A DNA stretch of 36,699 nt from Rhizophlyctis rosea (lineage: Eukaryota > Chytridiomycota > Chytridiomycetes > Rhizophlyctidales > Rhizophlyctidaceae): NCBI GenBank assembly GCA_027596075.1, contig JADGJC010000373.1, positions 1 through 36,699 on the forward strand, in the 5' to 3' direction. Position 1 is the first letter of the stretch; the number at the start of each line of letters is the position of its first letter. The translations under genes were made by a program, and so were the position numbers. Below are positions 1 to 12,188 of this stretch, in pieces. Under the pieces are notes generated by a model. That model saw only the letters and a list, made by a program, of their open reading frames with translations. It did not search any database and was not told the DNA's origin.

Positions 1-1209
1 TGGTCTAATAGACCTGCGTGAAGCAATACACACTCAAATGAACACGATGTTAACTGTTTGGATGTATATTGAGATAAATTAATCATGAACATAACACGTA
101 CACGCACACGCACATATGTACCACCCAAGGTGGCACAGGTGCGACAGAAAAACACGTAAGCGATCGACGTGGTTACATAAGGGTCACGTGATCCTGACGA
201 AGCTAATAAATAAGTCACATGTTTTATCTATCTAACCAATCACGTGACACGTCCGAACTACCAGACGCGTCCTACTAGTCCGCATCCCCGCAAATACTTG
301 CTTGAGGCGAAGAAGAAGAAGTGGGGTCCTTCCCAACAGGTTGATGGGCTGGACAATTGCCGGCATCCTATTTGTGATCAGAAATCCTCAACGGATCAAA
401 TGTTTTACAGGGTCAAATTTTGCATATGTAAAATGGTTGCTTAGTATCGGTCATTTGTACAAACGGTTGGGCAGGAGGTTACACCACGCTGCATGGCATT
501 ACACCCCTCGTTAGATAGTAGCAAGCCATTGGGTACTGCTGAGGAGAGGATTTTTGGTATGACAGCGCAAAGAGCGTATGTACACTTACCTGGTTACTCA
601 ATTACATGGTTACTTTTCCTCAATTCAAACCAAAATATTTGTCATTTTCTTTGAAATTGCGGCAATGAGGAACGGTCAGCTCACCATAGAGGTCCGTCTG
701 CTATAGCTGTACTTTGTTTGTCTTATGATCCGGAAGGCTCAAGGAGGGAGAAATGGTTGCAATTCTGATGCAGCCTTATCCATGATGAATTCAAAGGGGG
801 AAGATCACATTCATTCAACTTCCTGGCATAAGGGAGGGAATGCAGACGGTGGAAAATGTGCTCATGGATGAGCCATGACCTATATATGTGGGTCGCTGAT
901 GAAGTTCAAGAGTTTGTCACATACAAATTGACAAAGTGAACATCATTGTTGACCGCATTTCAACTATAAATGACTTGTTTGTTGCTCAGTCGGCTTGAAG
1001 GTAAAAGGTCTTAGGGCATCATATTGCTTACGTACTGCTTCATGGTTGATGCGATCAGAGATCAGAAAGTCGCTGCGGCGCCTTGCCAGGGCTGCCACAG
1101 TGCCAACTTCTGATTCACCTCTTTTGTTTACAACTTCACATCACAACGATTGAAGGAAGAAAAACCTCAACGAGTCGGAACAGTATGTTCGCCATATCAA
1201 ACCACTGAT
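1..1209. other. Upstream intergenic region, no gene seen
   Basis: I see no coding region with support here. The open frames of 60-70 codons near 244-514 have no recognisable motif. There is a short alternating CA/CG purine-pyrimidine tract at about 99-120 and a pair of CACGTG palindromes at 185-190 and 241-246. This stretch is the presumed promoter side of the Myb-repeat gene that starts at 1210. Confidence 0.5.
185..246. promoter_or_regulatory. Pair of CACGTG (E-box/CDE1-like) palindromes
   Basis: Two identical CACGTG hexamers lie 56 bp apart (185-190 and 241-246), both extended to TCACGTGA/C. In fungi this hexamer is the core site of bHLH factors such as Cbf1/Pho4. They lie about 1 kb from the nearest gene start, so a regulatory role is only possible, not shown. 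Confidence 0.25.
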
Positions 1210-3604
1210 ATGCTCTCTTCTTCCTTTCGCTCGCACGTCAATGCACCCAGATGTCCCTGGCCTATTCCGTCTATATTTGCACTTTCAACCTCCAATGTCC
1301 TCTACTTCCCAGATCGCAACTGTCGCAAAGCTTACTTTCCCACAATCGAGATCTTTTATCGTTGGTCTGGGCTGTCCAAGTCCGCTTGCTGTCCCCAACG
1401 TTGTCTCTCCTCTATCGCCAATGCAGCCGGTTCATCCTCTGACTTCGACTTTACACCGTTTGTACATAAACCTACTACGGCAAGGAGCCCCACTAAGCTT
1501 GCTCTGCATCAGCCCGCACACCTGTCCGGACGGAAAACTTCCGCTAAATGGGCGTCAGAACAAAGCGTGCCTTGGACCAAGGAAGAGGATATGGAACTTT
1601 TGAAGTTGCTTGCTTATGGGATGAGGGACCGCGGCATATGTTGGGCGCTATTGGCGGAGGAACTCGGACGTTCTATCCCGTCAGTGAGAAGTCGATGGTC
1701 TAGACTCCAAGTGTCCAAAACAGATGAACGTGCTGGCCACTCCTGGACGGAACGCGAAGACATTGAAACTTTGCAATGCGGTTGCACAATGGAGCGGGAA
1801 CTTGAATGACTCATTTTGGAAAACTGTGGGTGGCAAACTTCGCCGTTCACCAAATAGTGTGAGGATAAGATACGTTCGCCTGAAAACTCTTACCTCGCAC
1901 CATAGTTCTCCAGTCCGACCATTTACAACTGCCGAGGACTTCGGCCTTATGAAAGGGATTATCGAGGGACTCTCCTGGGCAGAGATGGGTCGGAACATGG
2001 ATGGGAAGCCAAATACTATTCGTTTGAGACGGAACCACCTGCTCCAACAATATCCCACGCTTCAGAACCCACCTCAAGCGCTTAAATCCACGCCTGTGAC
2101 CGTAGCCACAGACATTTATACCACGAACAGATTGATCCAGCATTCCTCAACAAAAATGGATGCTGCAGGGATCCAACGTGTCCGAGTGGGGCGGGACTTG
2201 GTGGGACGGTGCAGAAAATCATGGACGAAAGCAGAGGATGCCCATCTTTTGGATCATCTCACAAACCAGAATGGGAAGTGTGGAATACGCTGGGCAGCTT
2301 TAGCAGTTGGATTGGGACGGTCAGTGGAGAGCTCCAGGAAAGGGTGGGCTAGAATTGGGAGCAGGAAGGCGAAGTCATCGGATACTCAGGTGGGCAATGA
2401 TCTGGAGGATGATGAAGTTTCTCATGCAGTTGCCGAGGATTTTATGATTGGTGGGGCCCCATCTATGCTTCTGCATGATCAACAACAGTTGATAGGATCG
2501 GAGAGGAATACAATCATGAATTTACGGAAGCAACGAAAGGGCGAAAACTCTCAACTGGGGTCCGATGACCAACTCTATCCTCATGATTGTACACCATCCA
2601 TCCATCCCAGTTTTGATGCATCAAGCGAACCCATACCCCTCAAATCCAAACATTTTACGCACTTGAAAACTCGGCGGTTTACGCAGGAAGAAGACTCTCA
2701 CATTATCCAGTGCGTTAGCGATGGGGTTAGCATAGCGGAAATCGGGCGGATATTGGTCCGAAATCGATCCAGCATACGTCAGAGATGGAAAACCCTGCTC
2801 AAACGAAATCCCGATCTTACCATTGAAAATCCACTTCCTACCTCACGCCAACAGGATCAGCCACACCTCCCAACAGATAGAATCCCAAATCCAGTGCGTA
2901 AATCATTCACGGAGGAAGAAGATTGTCATATCATTGACCGTCTCGCGGGGGGAATGGGATGGAGGGAGCTGGGGCAGGAGTTGGATCGTCACAAGTCCCT
3001 CATTTACCGACGATGGAAAAGTATGCTCCTTCGCCATCCAGCGGTCTCACCAGCATCTCCTCGGAGTATCGTTGACGGGAACCACAAAATGAGAACAATA
3101 AAACGTCGATTCACACCACTAGAAGATGCGGCCGTAGTCCAATGCATCAAAGCCGGGAAGAAAGGCAATTGGGCAAAGCTCGGAAAGGTGTTGGACCGGT
3201 CGCCGTCTAGTTTAAAGGACCGTTGGTGGAATGTGTTGAGGGGGCGGGTACCCAACATTCAATCAGGGAAGGCGGGTCCGCGATTTTCAGCGGAAGAAGA
3301 TGGGGTCATAATCGGGGCGGTTGGAGAAGAAGGCTATCGGAGGTGGACTGCGATTGGGAAGGAGTTGGGACGGTCGGCGTCGAGTGTGAAGAGTCGGTGG
3401 CGGAGAGTTTTAAGTCGAAGGCAAGGTTCTGAGTACGGGAAGGAAAGTCGATGGTCCGAGGCGGAAATTTGCTTGCTTAATTTGCTGTCCAATACTGCAC
3501 GAGGGCTAAATAGAGATCTTGTTGTATCGGCTGTTGCGAGGAAGCTGGGACGCACGGTTGCGGAGGTGGAGAATAGAATGTCGGGTTGCGTGAATCATCC
3601 GTAG
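1210..3604 (+). CDS. Nine-repeat Myb/SANT-domain DNA-binding protein (one frameshift)
   Basis: Intronless gene for a probable nuclear DNA-binding protein. The first ATG in frame is at 1210; the frame stays open upstream only from a TTG. Nine Myb/SANT repeats can be read, each with W/F-[ST]-x-x-E-[ED] in helix 1 and a GRSxxSVxxRW-like helix 3: about 1566-1710, 1738-1885, 1919-2044, 2216-2356, 2672-2800, 2900-3028, 3104-3238, 3278-3412 and 3446-3580. Linkers are short except a polar 100-residue spacer at about 2360-2670. The frame changes inside repeat 2: codons run to the TTG at 1771-1773, one base (1774) must be skipped, and the reading continues from 1775 to the stop at 3604. Joined, it would be about 797 aa. 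No intron can explain the shift because both sides belong to one repeat. It is either a sequence error or a young pseudogene. Repeats 3 and 9 have lost the last tryptophan-like position. SNAPc4-like or Reb1/Bas1-like factors are the nearest known architectures, but nine repeats is unusual and the target is unknown. Confidence 0.8.
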
Positions 3605-3674
3605 TGGTACTGGTTAGGAGAGGGGAATCCCTGCCGTTTTGCTGGGGTGAGTTTTCATTGGTGGTCTTGTGAAG

Positions 3675-3714
3675 GTGATGATAACCCCTTACTGTGTGAT
3701 GATATCCCCTTACT
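3675..3714 (+). repeat. Two tandem 19-bp near-identical units
   Basis: The unit GTGATGATAWCCCCTTACT occurs at 3675-3693 and 3696-3714, differing at one base and separated by two bases. It sits 70 bp after the Myb gene stop. No function can be assigned. Confidence 0.6.
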
Positions 3715-3795
3715 CAGCATTCTACACGCGGAGAAGTGACGCTCAACTGCGGCAGTTCGTCACTTTGAGTCGAGAGCGAGGGTCTTAGATGTCCG

Positions 3796-5330
3796 GTGAC
3801 GGGTAACAGAAAAGACAGGACAGGACAGACAAAGCAAATGTCGGCGCTTATATTAAGTAAACAAGATAATAATACTCCTATCGGCAAATTTCCGCAATTT
3901 TTTTGCGTGTTGTCTACTTCAATGGTGAGACGATGCTGTAAGAATTGGGAAATCGTGGGCCTACTTCTGGTGCATGAGGGACGATTAGCAGCAGGAGGGC
4001 ATTGCTTTCCTATGGTTGCGATCATCATCTCGCGCAAAAAATCCTTCCTAGCATCTCCCAAGTTATGCAAAGAACAAACTTCAAAGTCCCGGGAGTCCTG
4101 CTGTGACCTGGACTTTATGATTCTGAATAATCGTGGGCAGGACTGTTGGCCGCTATTTCGAAGGAGCTAGAAAGGATCAAGTATGATTAGTGGCTCCTAT
4201 GGATTCCTTGCATGGATACGGAGCATACAAGTCATTGCTGGACATGCATCCAAGTCGAGATTGCTGGCTTCCGACCATGTTTTGCACGAATGGCTGTTCC
4301 TTTCTTTTGTTGAAGTTTGCACTGAAAAGTGATCGGCAGAAAAAAAAGATACTTTCGAGTTTGCGAAGTCGCCAGGACAAATATATGATTTCTCCAAATG
4401 CGGGTGCAGATCTTTACTTTCAAGCTCAATCGATGGGACTACAAAAGTCAATGGACAGTGTACTCGCTATTAAAGGCTGTTTCCATGAAACGTATATTAC
4501 CTTTCAACCAAAGCTCTTTCGGGAAGAAAAAAAACCGACTGCTGTGATCAATGATTGATTGAACAAGAAGACGGACTCAGCATCCGCAGTCATTTTCATT
4601 TGATTACCACTTTGGATCATTGCTAACTGATGCTGGTCCAACGTTGCCACAATGGTGCGTCGCGAACATAAACACGCTGATGTCATCTAAGTCATCTAGT
4701 CATTGAGGCTCCCCACGAGATTTAATGCTTCTTACGGGCATCAATTGGGCACAAGTAACCCATATCCTTGGAACTATTACGTATCTTCAGACAGCGACCC
4801 AACAAGAAATGCTTCTAACAATTCGTAATATGACTGCAGCCACATTGTCCGAATACGATTTTTGCTATGCATCTTGGAGAACAGGTTGGGTCCAATTGGG
4901 GGCAGGACTTAATCTAGATGGACGTCCATTTGTATATTGCAGTGAAGGCATTCCAAATTAAAGAAAAGATCAAGAAAAGTTCAATCTGTATGATGGATTA
5001 TCAACGAAACATTGGCGTCGTTGACGTAGTCACCGTTACTCCTGCCCATGCTGCCATAGTGGAATGGGCACCATCTACCCTATCTTGTTACCTGACAACC
5101 AAAAGTGGCTTCTTGTTGTTTTGAGAGAAGGTTCAAAAGAGACCAAACTCGATCATTTGTCACAGTCCGCAGAAAAGCATATAATGACGTTAGTGAACAC
5201 TATGAAGGGGCTTTGTTGCAGTTCTGACAAGGGCATATGGGGATGGGAAGAACTTTCCGCAATTGTTCAAAATCTTTGACCAAATTTGAGCAATCAGTCG
5301 CTGACACTGCCGGAATTGCCTGATGGTTGC
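3796..5330 (+). pseudogene. Decayed Myb/SANT-repeat gene remnant
   Basis: No long open frame, but pieces in shifting frames look like eroded Myb repeats. At about 3885-3955 a segment reads like helix 2 and helix 3 (STSMVRRCCKNWEIV, compare SPSSLKDRWWNVL in the intact gene). At 4565-4600 TEQEDGLSIRSH recalls helix 1. At 4740-4775 GINWAQVTHILG and at 4815-4930 TQQEMLLTIRNM followed by GWVQLGAGLNLDGR recall helices 1-3. At 5160-5280 SAEKHIMTLVNTMKG then WGWEELSAIVQNL give another helix 1/helix 2 pair. Order and strand match the intact array just upstream, which suggests a tandem duplicate that has decayed. The similarity was judged by eye only, and part of the interval (4190-4558) shows nothing recognisable. 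Confidence 0.4.
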
Positions 5331-5690
5331 TCTTCCACAGCGTGCTTGAGGGCTTTGATCATATCTTTCCACATTTGATGTACGCGCATACGGTATACTT
5401 TTTCGGTGATGTTTATTGAAATTTGCGGGGAAAGAGGGGAAGGGACAATATAGACCCGTGGCGTTACTGACCATTTTTACGCCATTTGACTTGATATAGT
5501 CAAAGTAACAGGCAGGATCTAGACACTCCAGCCGGATGTAAATGAGTCATATTGACATCAACTCCATGTGAATGAGAACCAAATTCAACCAACCCACTTC
5601 AACCACTCTTTAACACAGGACTTCCGCTTCCATTCTCATCCGCATTGCCCAAACACCAAACACAACTCCCATAACCCCACGTACCCCACA

Positions 5691-6788
5691 ATGCACGTAC
5701 CGAAACCCACCCTCCTAACCGCTCGCGTCCGTCTCCCTTCCGTCCTCTCCCAATCTCGAAACTCCAGCGGTGCGAACAGAGACATCATCCCCAAGGCCCA
5801 GCCCCCACCACCCGCTCCTGTTCCCCAAGCCCCCAACCGCACCACCGTCTGGAGTAAGGCTCAGGCTCAGAAGAGCCAGGTCTGCGTGGGACCAAGGTGT
5901 GTTGAGACTTTGACTGCGATGGAAATGAGTGGATATTGGGTAGAATTGTAGGAGTCTTTGTGTTGCCGATTTGGACCGCGCCTGGACGAAGTTGGTGGCG
6001 GAGAGAGGGTTTATAGGAAGCTGGACGGGAGAGAGTGAGCACGCGCAGCAATCCTGGAGGATGTCTTCTGAAGAAGATTGATGGGGATTGTCGGAGGGTC
6101 ACTTAGGGCAAAGCTTTGGGAACATTTGTCGCTGATGCGCAACTGTCAGAAACTACTACGGGAGAGGAAGGGAGGAACTTCAGCAGAAAGGACGGAGCTG
6201 AAGTTTCACGTAGCGGCGACAGGTGGAAAAAGAGATGCGACCAAGGGAGGGAGGATGGGCGTTTGCATCGACTTCTTGGTATGGCAACCGATATTGACCT
6301 CTTTCCTTCCTCTATTTCCAAAAGATTCGAGCAAATCGACTGGGCTTTCCAGGTAACATCCTTTCCGCAGGCTTCTCATCTTACCGCGTCTTTCCCACTC
6401 ACCCTTCCCTCTACATAGCCCGCACCACTCTCCGCCCAAGAGCTGATCGCGAAGGTACCCGTCAAGAAGGTCCACGCTCGGCGAGTCGCTTGTAACGGTG
6501 GTACGTTTACGGACCCAGTAATCTGTTATCTCTAAGGTTGCGATTTCCATTTGCGTGAGTCTTTTCTAATGACAACTTTCTATGTCTTTCAGGCGGTGGA
6601 GCACTAGGACACCCCACCGTCTACATCAACTTGGACGGAGTGGAGCCCGAGTCGTGTGGTACGTTTGAAATTTGTCATTTCCTAGCAGGCAGTTCCAATG
6701 CGGTTTCTTATTTGCTTCCCATTGCTCACTCATTTGACTTATTGTAGGTTACTGCGGCTTGCGCTACCAGCAAGAGCATCACCACTAG
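5691..6788 (+). CDS. NDUFS6: NADH dehydrogenase (complex I) Fe-S protein 6, 13-kDa zinc subunit
   Basis: Accessory subunit of mitochondrial complex I, in the peripheral arm on the matrix side, binding zinc and needed late in assembly. Five exons: 5691-5896, 6325-6352, 6419-6500, 6593-6658 and 6748-6788; all junctions keep phase and give 140 aa. Residues 1-30 are rich in Arg/Ser and lack acidic residues, as in a mitochondrial presequence. The family signature PNRTTVWSKAQAQKS is near residues 47-61, followed by VGPRFEQ, PAPLSAQELI and the C-terminal CHCC zinc module: Cys (VACNGGGG), His (LGHP), then CGYCG. All four zinc ligands are present. The protein ends in EHHH. The 28-nt exon 2 is very small and would be easily missed by gene finders. 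Intron 1 is 428 nt, the others 66-92 nt. Divergence between orthologues is normal; I am sure of the identity. Confidence 0.93.
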
Positions 6789-8244
6789 ATTGATTTGTAT
6801 CATTCAATAATATATCACGGATTGTTAGGGACGTCGTACGTTGGTGCTGTGTTGAAGGGTTCTTTCAACATGGATTGGATGACAAAGGTGAAAACGTGGC
6901 GGGCATCCGCGGGTTATAACATGATGCACGAGTCAAATTCGAATGGTTGTGCGTGCATTCAACAAATTTCGTTCGCATTATCCGTTTGCCGTGCTTTTCA
7001 TGGAGGTCTTCTTTTTCGTGTCCCGGTAGAGAAGAGGCGGATCGTAGGACGCTGATAATTCTTCAACTCCTCAGTTTTGATCATGTAAAGAATATGCACG
7101 CGACAGTGGCTTTTCCAAACCTCTGAATGGGGCTTGACATTGGCGAAAAATCCAATACTTATACAGGGTTGAATTGCGCACCAGTTGGGCATCATGATCC
7201 CCGAAAGTGTGCAAGTCTCGTGGGATTGGAGGCTATCCCATTTCATGTGAGCATACTGATGTAAGATTAAATAACATCAATCGGTCCATGTTATGTCATT
7301 TGGTACAGATGTCATAGCGCTTCTGTGGGAGGATTCGCTCCTTTTTCTTTCTGGTTGGGGTAACGTGAGATTGGCATGATTCAGTTTGGAAATGCTTGTC
7401 ATTAGGGTGAAACGAGATGAGCGCATGGGGAAGAGTCGGAGTTGAGCATGAGAGCCTAAAAACCTCAAGGCGCACTATGAAGTGAGCGATGGAGGGTTTC
7501 GCAGACATTACACAGTGAAGTTCTTGATCATGTTGATAGCAATGGTTACAGCAGAGACTGCAGAGTGTCATCTCAGATTGAAGAGGAACGTCACACAGCA
7601 GGCAACAAGCTTTGAGTCAGAAGATTATTTCGCCTGGATCATCGAGTTTTTTGGCGCAACATAGAGGGCTTTGACAGGTATGGGCATTTCTTTCTTCTTG
7701 GTACATGGACATTGCTGAGTTGTAAAAGTTGGAGTTTCCATGGGAACAAAAAGGAATACTTTGTGCTCCAGGATCAACGGTAGCAACTGGTGTCCAAACG
7801 ATTGAATGAACTTCAGCCGGAAGATCTGGTGCTTCCTCTTGATAGTGACCTTTTATCTGCCCCTTGTGCGTTTCTGTCTTCGTACCTCATCTTGGTGCTT
7901 TCCGTTATGTACAACAGGAGCGGTTTACGTTACCAGCATAAAAATAAGCGAACCGATATCCTATACTACTGCTTGACTCATCACTACAACGACAGCGACA
8001 GAGGTGCTTATTGGATCTGAGCTGTAATGGTGCAAAAGCGGGAACAAGTCTGAAGTAGTGTTTACTCACCCACGGAGTGCCATTTTACTGGGCGTACATA
8101 CGCAAAATTGATGTGGACGAAGTCATATCTTGTGAGAGAGGGCTTCTAACGTTACACCTGACGAAGAACGTTTTGCATAATGAGAAGGATGACAGAGGCC
8201 ATATCACTATGAGTAACGTCAGTAGGCTTATACGCCCTACTCAA

Positions 8245-9019
8245 ATGCATCCGCGACCAGTACTGTGCTTAACACTCCTTTTTTTGACTCAACTCCATTG
8301 CTGCCTATTTCGCTTGAGCACCCATTCTGCAATCGCTGCTGCAGCAACCGCAGTGCAATTTCCACATTGCGTGAGTGCAAACACAGGAAGAAGCCATCCA
8401 TTCAGATGCAACAGATCTTTGGTAGCGAACGGGTTATTGGTTGCTATATGTGATCTTCACATGCAGCGCGCACCCGAAATTCAGCTGTCGCCGGGTTATC
8501 TTCATGCAGGAGGACAACGGACTAAGGACTTCCAACTTTGACTTTGCATTGCGATGGAGTGCCAGACAGCATGTAGCAAGGACTTATTATAGAAGGCACT
8601 ATGCGCCCATCCCAGATCGCCTCTCCAGGCCAGTTTTCGATGCTCTGCCCTTCCGCGTCATCAATATTTTTGTGTCTCATAAAGCAGGACGCAGTTGTGG
8701 GTACAAGGAAGCTGCAAATGTACTCTCAGCATATGAGCACTCTGGTATCTACACAGTATACATGAAGCCATTCATAAGAGTCACTTCGCCCTGGGGTTAT
8801 GATGCACATGACTGTCGCAAGCAGAAAGTAGAAGATATGGCATTGGAAATCATTGCATTGTATCCGGTCCCGCGAGATGATACATCGCAATGGGTGTTTG
8901 AATGCGATTCTTTTTGGTTTCCAAGTGCAGTCAATGAGTCAAGCTGGCCAGTGAGCTTCCAACCTACTAGCCGCATTTATGCTCAACCCCGACGCTATGA
9001 TGGCTACGTCGTTGACTGA
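8245..9019 (+). pseudogene. Remnant of a secreted-type protein gene
   Basis: An ATG at 8245 starts a leader-like stretch (MHPRPVLCLTLLFLTQLHCC) with a hydrophobic core. That frame ends at 8541. An overlapping frame stays open from 8441 to 9019 (about 190 codons) without an ATG near its start, so the two would need a frame change or an intron. The second frame includes GIYTVYMKPFIRVTSPWGYD and ends in a Tyr/Trp-rich tail (WVFECDSFWFPSA). I do not recognise a family. Its layout is loosely like the minus-strand frame at 16892-16659. Most likely a decayed or mis-assembled lineage-specific gene. Confidence 0.25.
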
Positions 9020-9248
9020 TTCACCTTCCCATGGCAGACGATAATCGTGGGGAGATCATAGTTTATGGCGGCCAAAAGATTGCACTTGAAATGGTCAGGC
9101 ACTGGACATGTGTTTGAAACTTCATGGCTGCGCATTGAACTTAGATAACTGTGCCTTCGCGCCACAGGTCTGACGTTATTTAACCACTGATCCACCCGTC
9201 GACTGACCCTATGCACATGGGTGAGAAGACGTCAACCTTCACGTCTTG

Positions 9249-9739
9249 TTATATTGATCCACATGTTTTTTTTGTCACTTCACGTTTACTGGGTATAGCA
9301 CCCTCCTCGATTTGCCCTTGGCAAGGTGTTTCCGTCAGGCAGCAGTGAGACTCAACCAGAATAAACCTCCATCCATGTACATCATCGATTGGCGTGATTG
9401 TGCATGACGGGAACTGCTGATTATTTTTGTTCCAGTCCTGATTTCTTTTGCACACTGGGACAATACCAAGAGCGCGGAGGGTGACTGGCAAAAAGCAATG
9501 TATACCACCAAGGTCGCTGGGCGCGGGTAAATGGACACTCCACTGCCTCCGGGAGGAATGACGCTACAGTTTATCAACGATTCAAATACTGAATAAAGAA
9601 GAATCCGTGCCGTTCTTTGGGCTTGAGTATCAATACTCTGGATGTATTGGTCCACGAAGCAATCCCTGTAACCGAAGTACCAACTTGCCTGTGTTGCAAG
9701 GATTTGGATGTATACATACAAAGCCCTTGGGGTTGCCAC
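9249..9739 (-). pseudogene. Coding-like fragment with IPPG motif
   Basis: Two overlapping minus-strand frames (9739-9335 and 9491-9249) are open for 134 and 80 codons. The first contains SVIPPGGSGVSIYP and VVYIAFCQSP; the second contains ITPIDDVHGWRFILVE. The IPPG segment resembles the plus-strand piece at about 20370-20470 (PLTIPPGSTTASVEVQVVHF). This points to repeated copies of one unknown family in frames broken by indels. No start, stop or full domain can be defined. Confidence 0.22.
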
Positions 9740-12188
9740 TTCTCAGCACTGCAATGAGGATCTTGTTCTGCATAATCGGCGGTGCAGTGGAAGCCTTCGG
9801 TCACTGATACTCATGATCGCAGGTGACCTGGGCGAGAAATAATGGAAGGACGACATCATGCTACCCAACTATTCAAATGCGCCGGTCCAGCTAAAATGCA
9901 AATCTGTTTTCAATACTCTCAGCTGACAGCGGGAGACAAGCAGAGTGAGCAAATAAGCAAATCGAGCGAGACTGGGATACATGTCGATGAAGCTTGAAGC
10001 TTTGCGTCTGGCTCGCACAATGTATCATGGATCCGCCCTAAGTTCGACTGGAGGAGGGGCAATATAGGAGCAGCTCCAAATCATTGAATGCCACTCAGTT
10101 TATAACTGCTGCCTTTAGCATGGGTGTCAGCTACTTCTCGCTGCTTGGTGGATCCCGCAATTGTTAGGTATCACGAAGTTATTTTGCGGTTTCATGGTAT
10201 GGCGAAAACACGCACGAAAGTTTACAATGCCAGGGTGTGCATACGAGTGAGCGTCGCTCGTGGGGTGCAAGTTACGGTAAACTGTGACACCAAGTCTTTC
10301 CAAGCTTCAGCTTGATGAATACCTTGACGTAAACATCTTTGAAATGCCGTACATGTATGCACGCATTTAAGCACAAACGAGAATTGGAAGCATTCCCCAT
10401 TGCCGACATGTTTTCCCTTTCAAGCGGTGTGTGCAAAGGCTCCACGCGCGAGGTGGGATTTGTAAGTTAAGTAAGTTATCTTGAAGTATACTTTTTTTCC
10501 ATAATCTCACGCCAGCAATGTCAGCACAATCAAATGCTTAAAAAATCGAGATAACAGTATTCTTGCCAAGAACAGTTTCGTCGCCGCTACTGCAGAGGCA
10601 TCTGCTCATCAGCCTCGAATGGCCGAACGGGATTCTTCCAGTCGCCGTTACGAAAAGGTTCCATCGACTTGTGACCGACCAAACGAGGTATTGCAAGGCA
10701 GTCGTGCAACAATCACATTCGACTTGTTCGAAACAATCCAAACAAGACAGAGATCGCAAAATTCCTTACAGCGAAATATTGATCGGCGGCATGACGGCCC
10801 GGCATGGTCCGGCGCCCGCCAGTTGAAGTCGCGCAACTCAAGGTCGAAAAAGGTTATAAACGTAGATAATACTTGGACATGGGGTTCGCACCATGTAACA
10901 CGTTCCCTATAGTGTCGCGGCTCATGTTGAACTTATTGTTGAACGTCACCGTGCCTAGCCATATGCAAAGGCTATGGTCATCAGAGGCGGAGGATGAAAT
11001 GGTCACCACAAGTATCAGCGCGATCTATGGGGAAATAGCCAGGAGCACCATCCGCATGAGGTATCCAACGGCCGTGTTTTGAGCGACTGTCTTTTTCTGA
11101 GGCGTGATTCCCAGCGAAAGATGTGATATGCAGGTGCAAAAGCCGCCTATATCACATGTCTCGTTGTCACACTCTTACCATAATGGACCCTAACGGACAT
11201 CCACTTTGAGCACTTTGAGCTACTTTGCACACACGAATTCCTCCTCGTACAGTCAAATCGCATATCATGCTGTCATCGCCTTTTTCAATTTGTCCTTCAT
11301 CTCTTCACATTCCAATCGTCACGACATCCGCCACGAAGTTTGTCGAACTGTTCAAGTCCGTCACAAATGTCACTACTAAGTGGGCCCGTGCCTCCTTACC
11401 TTTTTTCCGCAATCCCACCCTCCTCGATCCAATAGGTCCACTTCAAACATTCCGCTTTCCACAATACGTGCACACACGCCTCAACCAAACGGCAATAGAC
11501 CCTGCAGCTGATATCAGCACAGGGGAACGCAAATAATGGAAAGAACACAAGAGAATGAGGTCTGACTACGCATCAGAGCCTATTGCCTTGCATCTTTCAA
11601 CAGCAAGCGGACCAGAGTTTGTTCTATGCATGTATGGACTGGATAATACTCGAAGGAAGACATTACAATGAGGTGCTGTCCGTCGGTGCAAATCCTGAAC
11701 CACTTTGAAGTGAGCGCAAAGGTTAGGTACCTGGCTCCAAATTGAGAAGCCTGGCATGAAGACCAACATCATATCAACACTGTGTCTTCAACTCTGCCAG
11801 GTCCTTCCTTTTTAGCCTACAACTCACCGCACGCCATCCCCCACTAACAAAAAGAAAACCCTCATCCCTGCGAACGAAGGTCAAGGGCCATCAGGTCAAT
11901 CCCCCACCCTCAACAGATACCAGAAACCATCAATGCCTATCATTCCATCCAACAATCTGTTCAAACATCCCACGTCAACCAGATCAACCCCTTCTCTCCA
12001 ACATACACGTCCTCTAACATCTTCCCAAAGGACTAACCGCAAATTCCACCAACATACCAAATACACCAACAATGCAAAAAAATGAATATTACGTATTTAC
12101 ACTACCACAACCCAACGCAAAAAAGAAAACAAAAATGCAAAAAGCAACCCCACCCCCCACCCCAAAATCCCAAAAACAACCCCCCACC

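Larger units (their letters stand above)
6789..12188. other. Gene-poor 5.4-kb region with coding-like fragments
   Basis: No intact gene was recognised between NDUFS6 and the 3' end of NDC80. Coding-like pieces are listed separately at 8245-9019 and 9249-9739. Others I could not place: a small open frame from the ATG at about 7530 with a hydrophobic start (MLIAMVTAETAEC) ending at 7664; 7790-8020; 10563-10912; and a 103-codon frame at 11225-11536. From about 11800 to 12190 the sequence is strongly C/A-rich on the + strand. Confidence 0.45.

Noticed and set aside
99..120. Telomere-like or CRISPR-like repeat
   Set aside because: It is only a short CA/CG alternating tract; no array of spaced repeats exists anywhere in the window.
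1760..1785. Programmed +1 frameshift in the Myb gene
   Set aside because: There is no known slippery heptamer or stimulatory element visible; an indel is simpler.
4190..4558. 122-codon plus-strand frame
   Set aside because: No recognisable family; sits inside the decayed Myb interval and the opposite strand is open too.
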